DNA from: Actinomyces slackii
GTDB lineage: Bacteria > Actinomycetota > Actinomycetes > Actinomycetales > Actinomycetaceae
Assembly: GCF_900637295.1 (NCBI RefSeq)
Contig: NZ_LR134363.1
Location: forward strand, 2,604,001-2,668,000
DNA: 64,000 bases
Direction: 5' to 3'
Part shown: positions 41,983 through 51,477 of the stretch, piece by piece
Numbering within the stretch: position 1 is the stretch's first letter
How the letters are laid out: each line of letters starts with the position of its first letter
Made by a program: the position numbers and the translations under genes
The notes under the pieces: generated by a model
Seen by the model: only the letters and a program-made list of their open reading frames with translations
What the model was told of the DNA's origin: nothing
The model's database searches: none

Positions 41983-44654
41983 CTGCCCGCCATGCGGCGC
42001 CGGTGGATCAGCGCCCCGACGCCCAGGACGATGGCGGCCACCGCCGCGATGATCAGGCCCGGGTTGGCCAGGCCTGCCCTGGCGAGAATGCCGGGCTTGG
42101 CGCTCTGCTCGGTGTCAGCAGCCTTGGCATCGGCCGTGTCGACGACCGCCGTGACCTCGCGGCCATCAACAGTGACCCCCTTGGCGGAGGAGTTGGAGGC
42201 GGTCTCCGCCTGGACCTGCCGGCTCTTGACCGCTGCGGTGTCAGTGCTTCCGGGCGAGCCGGCATCAGAGTTCTGAGCGGCGCCGGCAGCCTGGGTGTCG
42301 GTCTGCGCGGCAGAGCCACTGCCACCGGCCTGTGCACCAGCACCGGCCTGACCGGACTGCTCACCAGCACCGGCCTGCTCGCCAGCGCCGGCCTGCTCAC
42401 CAGACTGCGCGCCAGCACCGGCCTGGCCAGCCTGCTCACCGGCACCAGCCTGGCCAGCCTGCTCACCGGCACCAGCCTGGTCAGCCGCCTCACCGGCCTG
42501 CTCGCCAGCACCGGCCTGCTCGCCGGACTGCTCACCGGCACCAGCCTGATCGGCCGCCTCACCGGCCTGCTCGCCAGCACCGGCCTGCTCGCCGGACTGC
42601 TCACCAGAGGCCGAGGCGGTCTGAGCCTCCGCCTGCTGCGGGGCCGCCGGGCTGCCCGCACCGACGCTCGCATTGCCGCCATCCCAGGCAATATTGACCA
42701 GGGCACCACGATCAACCGCGACGCCGCCGGTGACACCGATCTCGCTGGCCACGTCGTTGGGCAGGGCCTGGCCGGTGCCTGCGGCGGGGCTGCCGTCCTT
42801 GAGGTGGAAGTCCGAGGTCTTCCAGGCCGTGGGGTCCTCCGACTCGCGGACGAAGATCGGGTTCTCCGCGCGAGTGCCGCGCAGGTCGAGGCCGTTGGCC
42901 TCCTTGCCCTGGGTGGTCACCTTGGCATCGCCGGTGAACTCGGAGAGCTCAGGGGCGTTGATGCTCTGCGTGGCCAGATCGGCGCCCCAGTTCCACAGAA
43001 CTGTGGTCGAGGGGTTGCCATTGGACTGGGGGCGGTAGTAGACGTTGTGGTCGATCGCGGAGATCATCTCGTTGGCGTAGACGGCCCTGGAGCCATCGTC
43101 GTTGGACCCACCGGTGACCTGGAGCATGGCGGAGAAGCGCCAGGGGTCGCCCGGCTTGGGCTCGGTCTGCTCCGAGGACAGAATGTTGTTGTTGATGACC
43201 ACGCCCGTGGTGTCCCAGGACAGGCCTTGCTCGGCGCTCCAGGGCTGGGTCTGGGCGCAGCTGCCGTCCCCGCGGCGGGCGTTGCAGCCGTCGGAGCGGG
43301 AGTCCTCCTGAACCATGATGCTGGTCAGGGCGTGGGAGATGGTGTTGTTCCAGACCTTGGAGCGCTCCGAGCCGGAGATGTGGATGCCCACACCGGCGCC
43401 CTCGATGATGTTCGAGGCGATGAGGTTGTCCGCGGAGACCTCATCGAAGATGGCCACCGGGACGTTGACGAAGTAGTTGCCCACGACCTCGGAGTTCATG
43501 ACCCCCTCGTCGAACCAGACGCCGGCGCCGCGCTTGTTGGCGTAGACGGTGGGCTGGGAGATGTCCTCACCGGTGTGGGAGTAGTCCACCGTGTTGAAGG
43601 CGTAGCGGATGTCCTTGGCGTGAGTGATCTTGGTGTCCGCCAGGGTGCAGTACGCACCGCAGTTGGTGGTAATGAAGCTGGAGGTGTTGTTGGCGGTCCA
43701 GTGGTTGCGCTCAACGGTCACGCCGTTGGAGTTGTTGATGCCGAACCCGTTGGCGCCATTGTTCTCGAAGCGATTGCCCGTGACCACCGCATTGGTGGAG
43801 TCGATGACCTGCAGGGCGGCGGCGGTCGAGGAGTAGCGGAAGGTGGAGTTCTCCACGCGCAGGTTGGCGCCGGCCACGACGGCCATGCCGCCGCCCGAGG
43901 CCGTACCGATCTGCGGGTCCTTGTAGTCCCAGCGCTGCACGGCGGAGTACTTCTCCACCACCAGCCCGGAGATGGTGACGTTGTCCGCCGTCACTGACAG
44001 CGCGCGGTGGTGCTGGACGACCTCGACGTCGTGCTTGGCCGGGTCCACGCCGATGACGTAGGAGGTTCCGGTGTGGGGCTTGACGTTGTAGCCCGCGCGG
44101 TTGTTCTTGGGGTCCTTGAGCGTGACGGGGTCGGGATCGTCGACGTAGAAGCTGGACTCGTTGACCTCGCCGCGGCTGGCCACCTGGGTCAGGGGCTTGC
44201 CATCGACGAAGACCTGCTCGGGGTGGGCGGCCATGCCCTCGACGGAGGGATCGGAATTGATGGTGCACACCGTGCAGAAGCGGACCATGTCATGTCCGGT
44301 CGCCCAGGTGCCGTCCCCCTTGGCGCTCCAGGACGAGGTGTTCTTCGCGCCCGAGAGCACCGGCGTGGCCCCCTGTGCGGCCTTGATGCTCACGCTCTTG
44401 TCGATATAGAGCTCGCCCTCGCGGTACGTGCCATCGGCCAGCTCGATGGTGTCGCCGGCCGAGGCCGCCTTCACCGCGGCTCCGATGGTCTGGTAGGGGC
44501 TGGCCGCCGACCCGTCCCCTGAATCGGAGCCTCCCTGAGCGGATACATGGATTGTGCCCCCTCCTGGATCTGCCGCTGCTTGTGGTGCGGCAACTGCGGC
44601 CACTGCCAGTCCAAGTACTACAACCGCCATCTTGGCGACGAATAGACGCATCAT
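41979..44654 (-). CDS. Large exported parallel beta-helix surface protein with tandem repeats
   Basis: The protein has 891 aa from the ATG at 44654 (GAGGAGAC upstream). A signal peptide covers MAVVVLGLAVAAVAAPQAAA. It opens with the DUF1565-type unit IHVSAQGGSDSGDGSAASPY, then forms a right-handed beta-helix to about residue 660, with pectate-lyase-like turns (NSTFRYSSTAAAL, VTGNRFENNGANGFGINNSN). Several Cys pairs occur. Residues about 680-780 are built from GEQAGAGEQ/GEAADQAG repeats. The C-terminus has one TM (LIIAAVAAIVLGVGALI) and a basic tail, but no LPXTG motif, so it is membrane- rather than sortase-anchored. The role is probably glycan binding or cleavage at the surface. Confidence 0.85.
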   Translation of the reverse strand: MMRLFVAKMAVVVLGLAVAAVAAPQAAADPGGGTIHVSAQGGSDSGDGSAASPYQTIGAAVKAASAGDTIELADGTYREGELYIDKSVSIKAAQGATPVLSGAKNTSSWSAKGDGTWATGHDMVRFCTVCTINSDPSVEGMAAHPEQVFVDGKPLTQVASRGEVNESSFYVDDPDPVTLKDPKNNRAGYNVKPHTGTSYVIGVDPAKHDVEVVQHHRALSVTADNVTISGLVVEKYSAVQRWDYKDPQIGTASGGGMAVVAGANLRVENSTFRYSSTAAALQVIDSTNAVVTGNRFENNGANGFGINNSNGVTVERNHWTANNTSSFITTNCGAYCTLADTKITHAKDIRYAFNTVDYSHTGEDISQPTVYANKRGAGVWFDEGVMNSEVVGNYFVNVPVAIFDEVSADNLIASNIIEGAGVGIHISGSERSKVWNNTISHALTSIMVQEDSRSDGCNARRGDGSCAQTQPWSAEQGLSWDTTGVVINNNILSSEQTEPKPGDPWRFSAMLQVTGGSNDDGSRAVYANEMISAIDHNVYYRPQSNGNPSTTVLWNWGADLATQSINAPELSEFTGDAKVTTQGKEANGLDLRGTRAENPIFVRESEDPTAWKTSDFHLKDGSPAAGTGQALPNDVASEIGVTGGVAVDRGALVNIAWDGGNASVGAGSPAAPQQAEAQTASASGEQSGEQAGAGEQAGEAADQAGAGEQSGEQAGAGEQAGEAADQAGAGEQAGQAGAGEQAGQAGAGAQSGEQAGAGEQAGAGEQSGQAGAGAQAGGSGSAAQTDTQAAGAAQNSDAGSPGSTDTAAVKSRQVQAETASNSSAKGVTVDGREVTAVVDTADAKAADTEQSAKPGILARAGLANPGLIIAAVAAIVLGVGALIHRRRMAGR
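42330..42608 (-). repeat. Tandem repeat encoding Gly-Glu-Gln-Ala units
   Basis: A run of near-identical 15- and 9-codon blocks encodes GEQAGAGEQAGEAADQAG and GEQSGEQAGAG variants. It includes a longer block of about 75 nt repeated twice almost exactly. Such DNA is prone to slippage, so repeat number may vary between strains. The encoded stalk would hold the beta-helix away from the membrane. Confidence 0.85.
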
Positions 44655-44865
44655 CGAGGTCTCCTCATTGTCGTGTGACGGCGTCACCATATCGTGATGT
44701 TCAGGGCATGGGGAGTTGTGCCCATCACTCACCGGTTAGCCACAGACTCCTCTCTGGTTATTCTCAGACCGAGGGTCCATGAGGGTCACGCGAAGCAAAG
44801 TCGCTCGAACGCTCGGCCCATGCCCCCGTCGCCTCGCGCACTGGAACTCCTCTCGTCACACCTGT

Positions 44866-44871
44866 CACAAT
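44866..44871 (+). promoter_or_regulatory. -10-like hexamer of the S4 gene
   Basis: CACAAT lies 6 nt before the ATG at 44878 (GGACTC between), without a Shine-Dalgarno sequence. The rest of 44655-44865 separates the divergent beta-helix gene and is relatively AT-rich, likely holding that gene's promoter. Confidence 0.4.
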
Positions 44872-44877
44872 GGACTC

Positions 44878-45117
44878 ATGACACATGTGATTGCCCCGGA
44901 GGTTCCCGTTCGCGGAGAGATCAAATTGGGACAGTTCCTCAAACTCGCCGGACTGGTCGACGACGGCGCCGAGGCCCGCATCGCCATCCAGGGAGGCGAC
45001 GTCACCGTCTGCGGCAGGGTGGAGACCCGTCGGGGTCGCCGGCTGGTCGACGGCGATCTCGTCGTCGTCGACCAGCCCAGCGGTCCGGTGGGAGCCGTCG
45101 TCAGCTCTCAGGGATGA
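44878..45117 (+). CDS. S4-domain RNA-binding protein
   Basis: The protein has 79 aa. The S4 domain spans nearly the whole chain: IKLGQFLKLAGLVDDGAEAR, IAIQGGDVTVCGRVETRRGR and LVDGDLVVVD. It belongs to the small YaaA/YbcJ-like S4 proteins thought to act on ribosomal RNA or stalled ribosomes. The last 17 nt overlap the 3' end of the convergent BCCT gene. Confidence 0.88.
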   Translation: MTHVIAPEVPVRGEIKLGQFLKLAGLVDDGAEARIAIQGGDVTVCGRVETRRGRRLVDGDLVVVDQPSGPVGAVVSSQG

Positions 45118-47008
45118 CCTGCTCCTCCGACTGATCCTCCCCGCTGTCGCCATCGCCGATCGAGGTGGAGGCGTGCAGCTCGATGCCCTCGACGTTGTCG
45201 TGCACCTCGGTGGCCGAGGACACCGAGTCGACCAGCACCTGGCTCGCGAGCTGATGTCGCAGCAGGAGCGGATCATTGGCCAGGTCCTTGTAGATCGAGA
45301 TGCACAGCAGCAGCATGACGATGACGAAGGGCAGGGACGAGACGATGGTGATGTTGCGCAGCCCCGTGAGCACCTCGGCTGGCTCGTTGCCGCCCGCCAG
45401 GAGCATGGCCGCCGAGACCGCGCCCGTGGCCACGCCCCAGAAGACGACGGTCAGGCGCGAGGGATCGGCCGCGCCGTTCTCCGAGAGCCCGCCCATGACG
45501 ATGGAGGCCGAGTCGGCACCGGTGACGAAGAAGATCGCCACGAGAACCACGGCCAGGGCCATGAGGATGAGCAGGACCACGTAGGGCACCGGCACCGCTT
45601 CGAGCAGCGTGAACAAGATGGTGTCGAAGTTCAGGTCCGGGCCCTGCTCGGTCTGACGCACGAGCATTCCCGTGACGTCATTGGCCCGCTCGGCCCTCTC
45701 CTGCAAGCCGATCGCCCCTCCGCCGAAGATCGCGAACCAGATGAGCGAGACCAGGGAGGGGACGAACATGACCCCGACGATGAACTGGCGCACAGTGCGA
45801 CCCCGGGAGATCCTGGCGATGAACATCCCGACGAAGGGCGTCCAGGAGATCCACCAGGCCCAGTAGAAGATCGTCCAGGAGGACAGCCAGGAGGCCATGT
45901 CCCCCTCGCCATCGGCCGCCGTGCGCGAGGCCATGCTGGGAAGCTCGGAGATGAAGCTGCCGATCGCCGAGGGGATGATGTTGAGGATGAACAGCGTGGG
46001 CCCGCCCACGAAGACGATGATGGCCAGAATCACCGCCAGCACCATGTTGATGTTGGACAGCCACTGGATGCCGCGCTCGATCCCTGAGACGGCCGAGGCG
46101 ACGAAGCAGGCGGTCAGCACCGCGATGATCGCCACCAGCAGGCCGGAGCCGACCTTGTCCACGATATTGGCGGCCTCCAGGCCCCCGCCGATCTGCAGGG
46201 CACCCAGTCCCAGGGAGCAGGCCGAGCCGAAGAGTGTGGCGACGATGGCGAGGATGTTGATGATGCGCCCGCCCACGCCGTCGACGGCCTGACGCCCGAA
46301 CAGCGAGGTGAACATGGCTGAGAAGAGCTGGGAGCGGCCCAGGCGATAGGTGGAGTAGGCCATGCCCAGGCCCACCAGGGCATACATCGCCCAGGGGTAG
46401 AGCGTCCAGTGGAACATGGCGGTGCCCAGGGCGATGCTCGCTGCGTGGGGGGTCTGGGCCTCGACGGTCTCAGGAGGCGGGGACATGTAGAACCACAGAG
46501 GCTCACCCACGCCGTAGAAGATCAGACCGATCCCCATTCCGGTGGCGAACATCATGGAGATCCACGAGCTCGTTCGGAACTCGGGCTCCTCGGCGTCACC
46601 GCCCAGGGGGATCTGCCCGAACCTCGATGCCGCGATGAACACGACGAAGACAACGAAAAGGCTGGCCGACACCACGAACAGCCAGCCGAAATTAGAGATG
46701 ACTCCCTTCAGAGCCGCGGAGGAGACCTTGCCCAGACTCTCAGCGCCCGCAAAGCCCCAGATGACGAAGGCTATTGTCAGCGCCCCGGCCGCACCGAAGA
46801 CAACCTTGTCGATTCCCTCCCGAGTTCGGGGGGTCTGACGGGTCAGCGAGGTTCTCAGCTGATCTATCATGCGCCGCTGGCGCTCTTGGACTGATGAGAC
46901 AGGCGTGTCAAAAGCGGTGGAGGGATTCGCGTCGTCGCCCTCTGGCGTCACTGATCCCTCAGCGGCGGTGTCAGGATGGGGAGGTGGAGTAGATGCACTA
47001 GTACTCAT
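45101..47008 (-). CDS. BCCT-family osmolyte/choline-type transporter
   Basis: The protein has 635 aa from the ATG at 47008, preceded by GAGGATTCC. About 12 TM segments start after a hydrophilic ~70-residue N-terminus. Family signatures: GMGIGLIFYGVGEPLWFY, AMFHWTLYPWAMYAL and FYWAWWISWTPFVGMFIARI followed by SRGRTVRQF. The Trp-rich segment forms the trimethylammonium-binding box, so betaine, choline or carnitine are likely substrates, driven by sodium. The charged C-terminal tail (GDSGEDQSEEQ) may sense osmotic state as in BetP. It stands alone. Confidence 0.93.
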   Translation of the reverse strand: MSTSASTPPPHPDTAAEGSVTPEGDDANPSTAFDTPVSSVQERQRRMIDQLRTSLTRQTPRTREGIDKVVFGAAGALTIAFVIWGFAGAESLGKVSSAALKGVISNFGWLFVVSASLFVVFVVFIAASRFGQIPLGGDAEEPEFRTSSWISMMFATGMGIGLIFYGVGEPLWFYMSPPPETVEAQTPHAASIALGTAMFHWTLYPWAMYALVGLGMAYSTYRLGRSQLFSAMFTSLFGRQAVDGVGGRIINILAIVATLFGSACSLGLGALQIGGGLEAANIVDKVGSGLLVAIIAVLTACFVASAVSGIERGIQWLSNINMVLAVILAIIVFVGGPTLFILNIIPSAIGSFISELPSMASRTAADGEGDMASWLSSWTIFYWAWWISWTPFVGMFIARISRGRTVRQFIVGVMFVPSLVSLIWFAIFGGGAIGLQERAERANDVTGMLVRQTEQGPDLNFDTILFTLLEAVPVPYVVLLILMALAVVLVAIFFVTGADSASIVMGGLSENGAADPSRLTVVFWGVATGAVSAAMLLAGGNEPAEVLTGLRNITIVSSLPFVIVMLLLCISIYKDLANDPLLLRHQLASQVLVDSVSSATEVHDNVEGIELHASTSIGDGDSGEDQSEEQVIPES

Positions 47009-47145
47009 AGATAAGGAATCCTCATCGGAAATGGCAGCACAATAGCCACTGCCCACGGACGTCATCCACCCTATCATCACCTGCCGAATAGGTCTTCGGA
47101 ACGGGGGCGGCGCTCACCGGGCTGCTCACCGGGCCGCGGGCGCGC

Positions 47146-50100
47146 TCAGTGCCGCAGGCATCCTGGGCCCAGGAGCGCCTTGATGTCGGAGTAGAAGGCC
47201 GGGCTGGCCTGGACCCGCAGGCCGGCGGCGAGCTGGGTGCGGATCTCGCGGCCCGGGCTGGTCAGGGTCAGGCGAACCGTTGAGCTGCCGGGATGGCGCA
47301 CCAGGACGTCCTTGAAGCGCTCCACCAGGGGACCGGTGCAGCGGTTGGTGGGCAGGGTGATGGACACCGCCTCGTTGGTGGCCGTCGAGATGTCCGGCAG
47401 CGTCAGCTCCTGGGCGTACAGGGCGGTCTGCCCGTCGCGGCGGTTGAGGCGCCCGCGAACCGAGACCACGGTATCGGGGGCCAGCATGGTCGAGACGGTC
47501 TGATAGGTCTGGGGGAAGAAGAGGACCTCGACGCTCCCGGCCAGATCCTCCACCTGGGCGATCGCCCACAGGTTGCCCTGCTTGGTGGTCTTGCGCGTCA
47601 GGGAGGTGATGAGCCCGGCGATGGTGACCATGGCGCCGTCGGGGATCTCATCATCCTCGTGGAGCTCGGAGATCTCACGGTCGGCGAGCTTGCCCAGCAG
47701 GGACTCCAGCCCCATGAGCGGGTGATCGGAGATGTAGAGGCCCAGCATGTCGCGCTCGTAGGCCAGCTTGTCCTTCTTGTCCCATTCGGGAAGGCCCGGC
47801 ACCTCCGAGGAGAAGACCGGGCCCGAGGAGAAGGGATCCTCCTGGGCGCCCGGGCCCGAGGCGTCCATGAGGGAGGCGAACAGGTCGAACTGCCCGGCGG
47901 CCTCATTGCGCTTGACCCCGATGACCTCATCGACGAAGTCCTCATGGCAGGCCTGCAGGGCGCGGCGCGAGTAGCCCAGGGAGTCGAAGGCCCCGGCCTT
48001 GATGAGGGAGTCGATGGTGCGCTTGTTGCACACCACCGCCGGCACCTTGTCCAGGAAGTCCTCGAAGCTGGTGAAGGCCCCCTTCTCCTCCCGGGCGGCG
48101 ATGATGGCCTCGACGACGTTGATGCCCACATTGCGCACCGCCGCCATGCCGAAGCGGATGTCCTCCCCGACGGCGGAGAAGCGGCCCGCGGAGGTGTTGA
48201 CATCCGGGGGGAGCACGGTGATGCCCATGCGGCGGCACTCCCCCAGGTAGATGGCCATCTTGTCCTTGTTGTCCCCCATGGAGGTCAGGACCGCGGCCAT
48301 GTACTCGGTCGGGTAGTGGCACTTGAGGTAGGCCGTCCAGTAGGAGACGACGCCGTAGGCCGCGGAGTGGGCCTTGTTGAAGGCGTAGGCGGAGAAGGGG
48401 ACCACCACGTCCCACAGCGCCTTGATCGACTCCTCGGAGAAGCCGTTGTCGATCATGCCCTTGCGGAAGCCGACGTACTCCTTGGCCAGGATCTCGGGCT
48501 TCTTCTTGCCCATGGCCTTGCGGAGCTTGTCGGCGCTGCCCATGGAGAAGCCGGCGAGCTCCTGGGCGATCTTCATCACCTGCTCCTGGTAGACGATGAG
48601 GCCGTGGGTCGTGCCCAGAATCGGCTCGAGGGCCTCCTGGAGCTCGGGGTGGATGGGGACGATCTCCTGCATGCCGTTCTTGCGCAGGGCGTAGTTGGTG
48701 TGCGAGTCCGCGCCCATGGGCCCGGGGCGGTAGAGGGCGGAGACCGCGGAGATGTCCTCGAAGTTGTCGGGCTTCATCAGGCGCAGCAGGGTGCGCATGC
48801 CCCCGCCGTCGAGCTGGAAGACGCCCAGGGTCTCCCCGCGGGCGAGCATCTGGTAGGTGGGGGCGTCGTCGAGCTCGATATGGTCGATGTCCAGCTCGGG
48901 CTTGCCGTTGGCCACGATGTTGTCCAGGGCATCGGAGATGACCGTGAGGTTGCGCAGCCCCAGGAAGTCCATCTTGAGCAGGCCCAGGTGCTCGCAGGTG
49001 GGGTAATCGAACTGGGTGATGACAGCGCCGTCCTGGAGGCGCTGCATCATGGGGATAATGTCCACCAGCGGGTCGGAGGACATGATGACGGCGCAGGCGT
49101 GGACTCCCCACTGGCGCGTCATGCCCTCCAGCCCCTTGGCCAGCTCGACGATGCGCTGGGCGTCGGCGTCCTCGGCGTGGAGCTTGCGGAACTCCTCAGC
49201 CTCGCCGTAGCGCTTGTCCTCGGGGTCGAACATTCCCTTGATGGTGATGTCCTTGCCCATGATGGTCGGGGGCATGGCCTTGGTCAGGCGGTCCCCCACC
49301 GCATAGGGGTAGCCCAGCACTCGGCTGGAGTCCTTCAGGGACTGCTTGGCCTTGATGACCCCGTAGGTCACCACCTGGCTGGTGCGGTCCGCCCCGTACT
49401 TGTCACGGACGTACTCGATGACCTCCTCGCGCCTGCGCTCGTCGAAGTCGACGTCGATATCGGGCATGGAGATGCGCTCGGGGTTGAGGAAGCGCTCGAA
49501 GATCAGCCCGTGGTTCAGCGGGTTGAGCTCGGTGATGCCCATGGCGTAGGCCACCATGGATCCCGGCCCCGAGCCTCTGCCGGGCCCCACTCGGATCCCC
49601 TGGGACTTGGCCCAGTTGATGTAGTCGGCCACCACCAGGAAGTAGCCGGGGAAGCCCATCTGGACGATGACGCTGATCTCGTACTCGGCCTGCGCCCGGC
49701 AGTCCTCGGGAATGGAGCCGCCGAAGCGGCGGTCCATGCCGGCCCAGCACTCCTTGACGAACCAGGACTCCATGGTCTCGCCCTCGGGAACGGGGAAGAC
49801 GGGCATGAAGGAGGCGCCCTCGTCGACGGTCCTGAACCGGACATCGCACTGCTCGGCCACGAGCAGGGTGTTGTCGCATGCCCCCGGCATCTCGGCGAAG
49901 AGCCGGCGCATCTCATCGCCGGGGCGCAGGTAGTAGGTGTCGCCGTCGAAGCGGAAGCGATCCGGGTCGGACAGGACCGAGCCGGAGTTGATGCACAGCA
50001 TGGCGTCCTGGACCTCGCGGTCCTCGGGCCGCACGTAGTGCGAGTCATTGGTGGCCAGCAGCGGCGCGCCGATCTGCTCGGCCAGGCGCAGCAGGTCCTT

Positions 50101-50742
50101 GGTGACCCGGCGCTCGATCTCCAGGCCGTGGTCCATGAGCTCGACGTAGAAGAAGTCCTTGCCGAAGATGTCCTGCAGCTCCCCGGCGCACCGCAGCGCC
50201 TCCTCCCACTGGCCCAGGCGCAGGCGCGTCTGGATCTCCGAGGAGGGGCAGCCCGTGGTGCCGATGAGACCGGCGCTGTACCTGCCCAGCAGCTCGCGGT
50301 CCATGCGGGGGGCCTTGCCCCACTGCCCCTCCAGGGAGGCCAGGGAGTCCATGCGCATGAGATTGTGCAGCCCCTCGTCGTTGCGGGACAGCAGCGTCAT
50401 GTGGGTGTAGGAGCCGCGCGCCGAGACGTCGTCGGAGCGCTGGGACTCATCCCCCCAGAACACGCGGGTCTTGTCGTGGCGGGAGGTGCCGGGGGTCATG
50501 TAGGCCTCGACCCCGATGATGGGCTTGATCCCGGCGGCCTTGGCCGCGGCGTAGAACTCGTAGGCGCCGAACATGTAGCCGTGGTCGGTGATCGCCAGGG
50601 CCGGCTGGCCCAGGCGCTTGGCCTCGGCGACGTAGTCCTTGATCTTGCCCGCGCCATCGAGCATCGAGTAGTCGGTGTGCACGTGGAGATGGACGAAGTC
50701 GTCGCGCGCGCCGCTGGAGTCCTGCTCGCTGGTATCCGCCAT
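47146..50742 (-). CDS. dnaE: DNA polymerase III alpha subunit
   Basis: The protein has 1198 aa, full length for DnaE1. The N-terminal PHP domain begins FVHLHVHTDYSMLDGAGKI and continues ALAITDHGYMFGAYEF. The polymerase core has GPGRGSGPGSMVAYAMGI and the catalytic Asp residues in MPDIDVDFDERRREEVI. Then VYQEQVMKIAQELAGFSMG and a C-terminal OB fold (MVTIAGLITSLTRKTTKQG). It is the chromosomal replicase. TAGGAT lies 6 nt before the ATG, a leaderless-type start. Confidence 0.98.
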   Translation of the reverse strand: MADTSEQDSSGARDDFVHLHVHTDYSMLDGAGKIKDYVAEAKRLGQPALAITDHGYMFGAYEFYAAAKAAGIKPIIGVEAYMTPGTSRHDKTRVFWGDESQRSDDVSARGSYTHMTLLSRNDEGLHNLMRMDSLASLEGQWGKAPRMDRELLGRYSAGLIGTTGCPSSEIQTRLRLGQWEEALRCAGELQDIFGKDFFYVELMDHGLEIERRVTKDLLRLAEQIGAPLLATNDSHYVRPEDREVQDAMLCINSGSVLSDPDRFRFDGDTYYLRPGDEMRRLFAEMPGACDNTLLVAEQCDVRFRTVDEGASFMPVFPVPEGETMESWFVKECWAGMDRRFGGSIPEDCRAQAEYEISVIVQMGFPGYFLVVADYINWAKSQGIRVGPGRGSGPGSMVAYAMGITELNPLNHGLIFERFLNPERISMPDIDVDFDERRREEVIEYVRDKYGADRTSQVVTYGVIKAKQSLKDSSRVLGYPYAVGDRLTKAMPPTIMGKDITIKGMFDPEDKRYGEAEEFRKLHAEDADAQRIVELAKGLEGMTRQWGVHACAVIMSSDPLVDIIPMMQRLQDGAVITQFDYPTCEHLGLLKMDFLGLRNLTVISDALDNIVANGKPELDIDHIELDDAPTYQMLARGETLGVFQLDGGGMRTLLRLMKPDNFEDISAVSALYRPGPMGADSHTNYALRKNGMQEIVPIHPELQEALEPILGTTHGLIVYQEQVMKIAQELAGFSMGSADKLRKAMGKKKPEILAKEYVGFRKGMIDNGFSEESIKALWDVVVPFSAYAFNKAHSAAYGVVSYWTAYLKCHYPTEYMAAVLTSMGDNKDKMAIYLGECRRMGITVLPPDVNTSAGRFSAVGEDIRFGMAAVRNVGINVVEAIIAAREEKGAFTSFEDFLDKVPAVVCNKRTIDSLIKAGAFDSLGYSRRALQACHEDFVDEVIGVKRNEAAGQFDLFASLMDASGPGAQEDPFSSGPVFSSEVPGLPEWDKKDKLAYERDMLGLYISDHPLMGLESLLGKLADREISELHEDDEIPDGAMVTIAGLITSLTRKTTKQGNLWAIAQVEDLAGSVEVLFFPQTYQTVSTMLAPDTVVSVRGRLNRRDGQTALYAQELTLPDISTATNEAVSITLPTNRCTGPLVERFKDVLVRHPGSSTVRLTLTSPGREIRTQLAAGLRVQASPAFYSDIKALLGPGCLRH

Positions 50743-50748
50743 GGCCCC

Positions 50749-50754
50749 ATCCTA
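50749..50754 (-). promoter_or_regulatory. -10-like hexamer of dnaE
   Basis: TAGGAT on the minus strand lies 6 nt before the dnaE ATG (GGGGCC between) and overlaps the stop codon of the acetyltransferase gene. Confidence 0.5.
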
Positions 50755-51426
50755 GGGGCGCGGCTCTCCCGGGCGTCTGAGCCCAGCCGTCCCTCCCGGG
50801 TGCGCCGGGTCACTGGTGACGGTGCGTCTCATGTCCTGGTGGGGGATGCCGGCATCCATGTAGCTCTCCCCTGACACGGCGGTGTAGCCGCAGCGCTCAT
50901 AGAAGCCCATGGCCTGCTCCTGGGCCGAGAGGATCACGGTGATCTCCCGCTCGGCCTCACCCGCCGTCGCCAGCGCACTGAGAGCTGCCCGCTCCAGCTC
51001 CGAGACCATCCGGGCCCCCAGGCCCGTGCCCCGCGCGACGCGGCGCACGGCCAGTCGGCCCAGGTGGGCCTCCCTGGGGTGACTGGGGTCCAGGAGGATG
51101 CGCCCGGCCGCCAGAGGGGCGCCGTCGGCCCCGCGGGCCAGAACATGGACGGTGGTGGCCTCATCGTCCTGGGCGTCGATCTCCTCGATGAAGGGAACGC
51201 CCTGCTCCTTCACGAAGACCTCCAGGCGCACATCGGCCAGTCCCGATCGGATGGCCTCCGCGGCCGGGCCGACGGCGTCGCCCGCCACCGCCTCGAAGCT
51301 GATCGGCTCGAGGGCAGCCCCAGCCGGTGGGATGCGCAGCACGGGGAAGCCCGGGGCGGGGCGGCCGGCCTGATCGGGGCCGGCCGAGGACGCGGTTGAG
51401 GATGCGGCGGAGGATTCAGTGCTCAT
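50752..51426 (-). CDS. GNAT-family N-acetyltransferase (ElaA-like)
   Basis: The protein has 224 aa with a Ser/Ala-rich ~50-residue leader. The GNAT core shows RLEVFVKEQGVPFIEEIDAQ, VHVLARGADGAPLAAGRILL, the acetyl-CoA loop LGRLAVRRVARGTGLGARMV, and AQEQAMGFYERCGYTAVSGE near the end. The VFVKEQGVP entry and GIPHQDMRR ending match the ElaA/GNAT group acting on small molecules; the substrate is unknown. It lies between rluD and dnaE on the same strand. Confidence 0.88.
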   Translation of the reverse strand: MSTESSAASSTASSAGPDQAGRPAPGFPVLRIPPAGAALEPISFEAVAGDAVGPAAEAIRSGLADVRLEVFVKEQGVPFIEEIDAQDDEATTVHVLARGADGAPLAAGRILLDPSHPREAHLGRLAVRRVARGTGLGARMVSELERAALSALATAGEAEREITVILSAQEQAMGFYERCGYTAVSGESYMDAGIPHQDMRRTVTSDPAHPGGTAGLRRPGEPRP

Positions 51427-51477
51427 GCGCTCATGGCACCCTTCTGAGTCGTGGAGCGGCTGGGTCGCCCCAGGGTC

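Noticed and set aside
42330..42608. Tandem repeats considered as a CRISPR array
   Set aside because: Units lie head to tail without unique spacers, are in frame with the surface protein and there are no cas genes.
42003..43997. Long frame antisense to the beta-helix gene, rich in Leu-Ala-Gly-Thr repeats
   Set aside because: The repeats are only the complement of the Gly-Glu-Gln-Ala coding repeats. No start signal or domain supports it.
47293..50874. Open frame of over 1100 codons antisense to dnaE
   Set aside because: It mirrors dnaE codon by codon, is rich in Gly, Val, His and Gln as expected from the complement of GC3-biased codons, and shows no domain. dnaE is certain.
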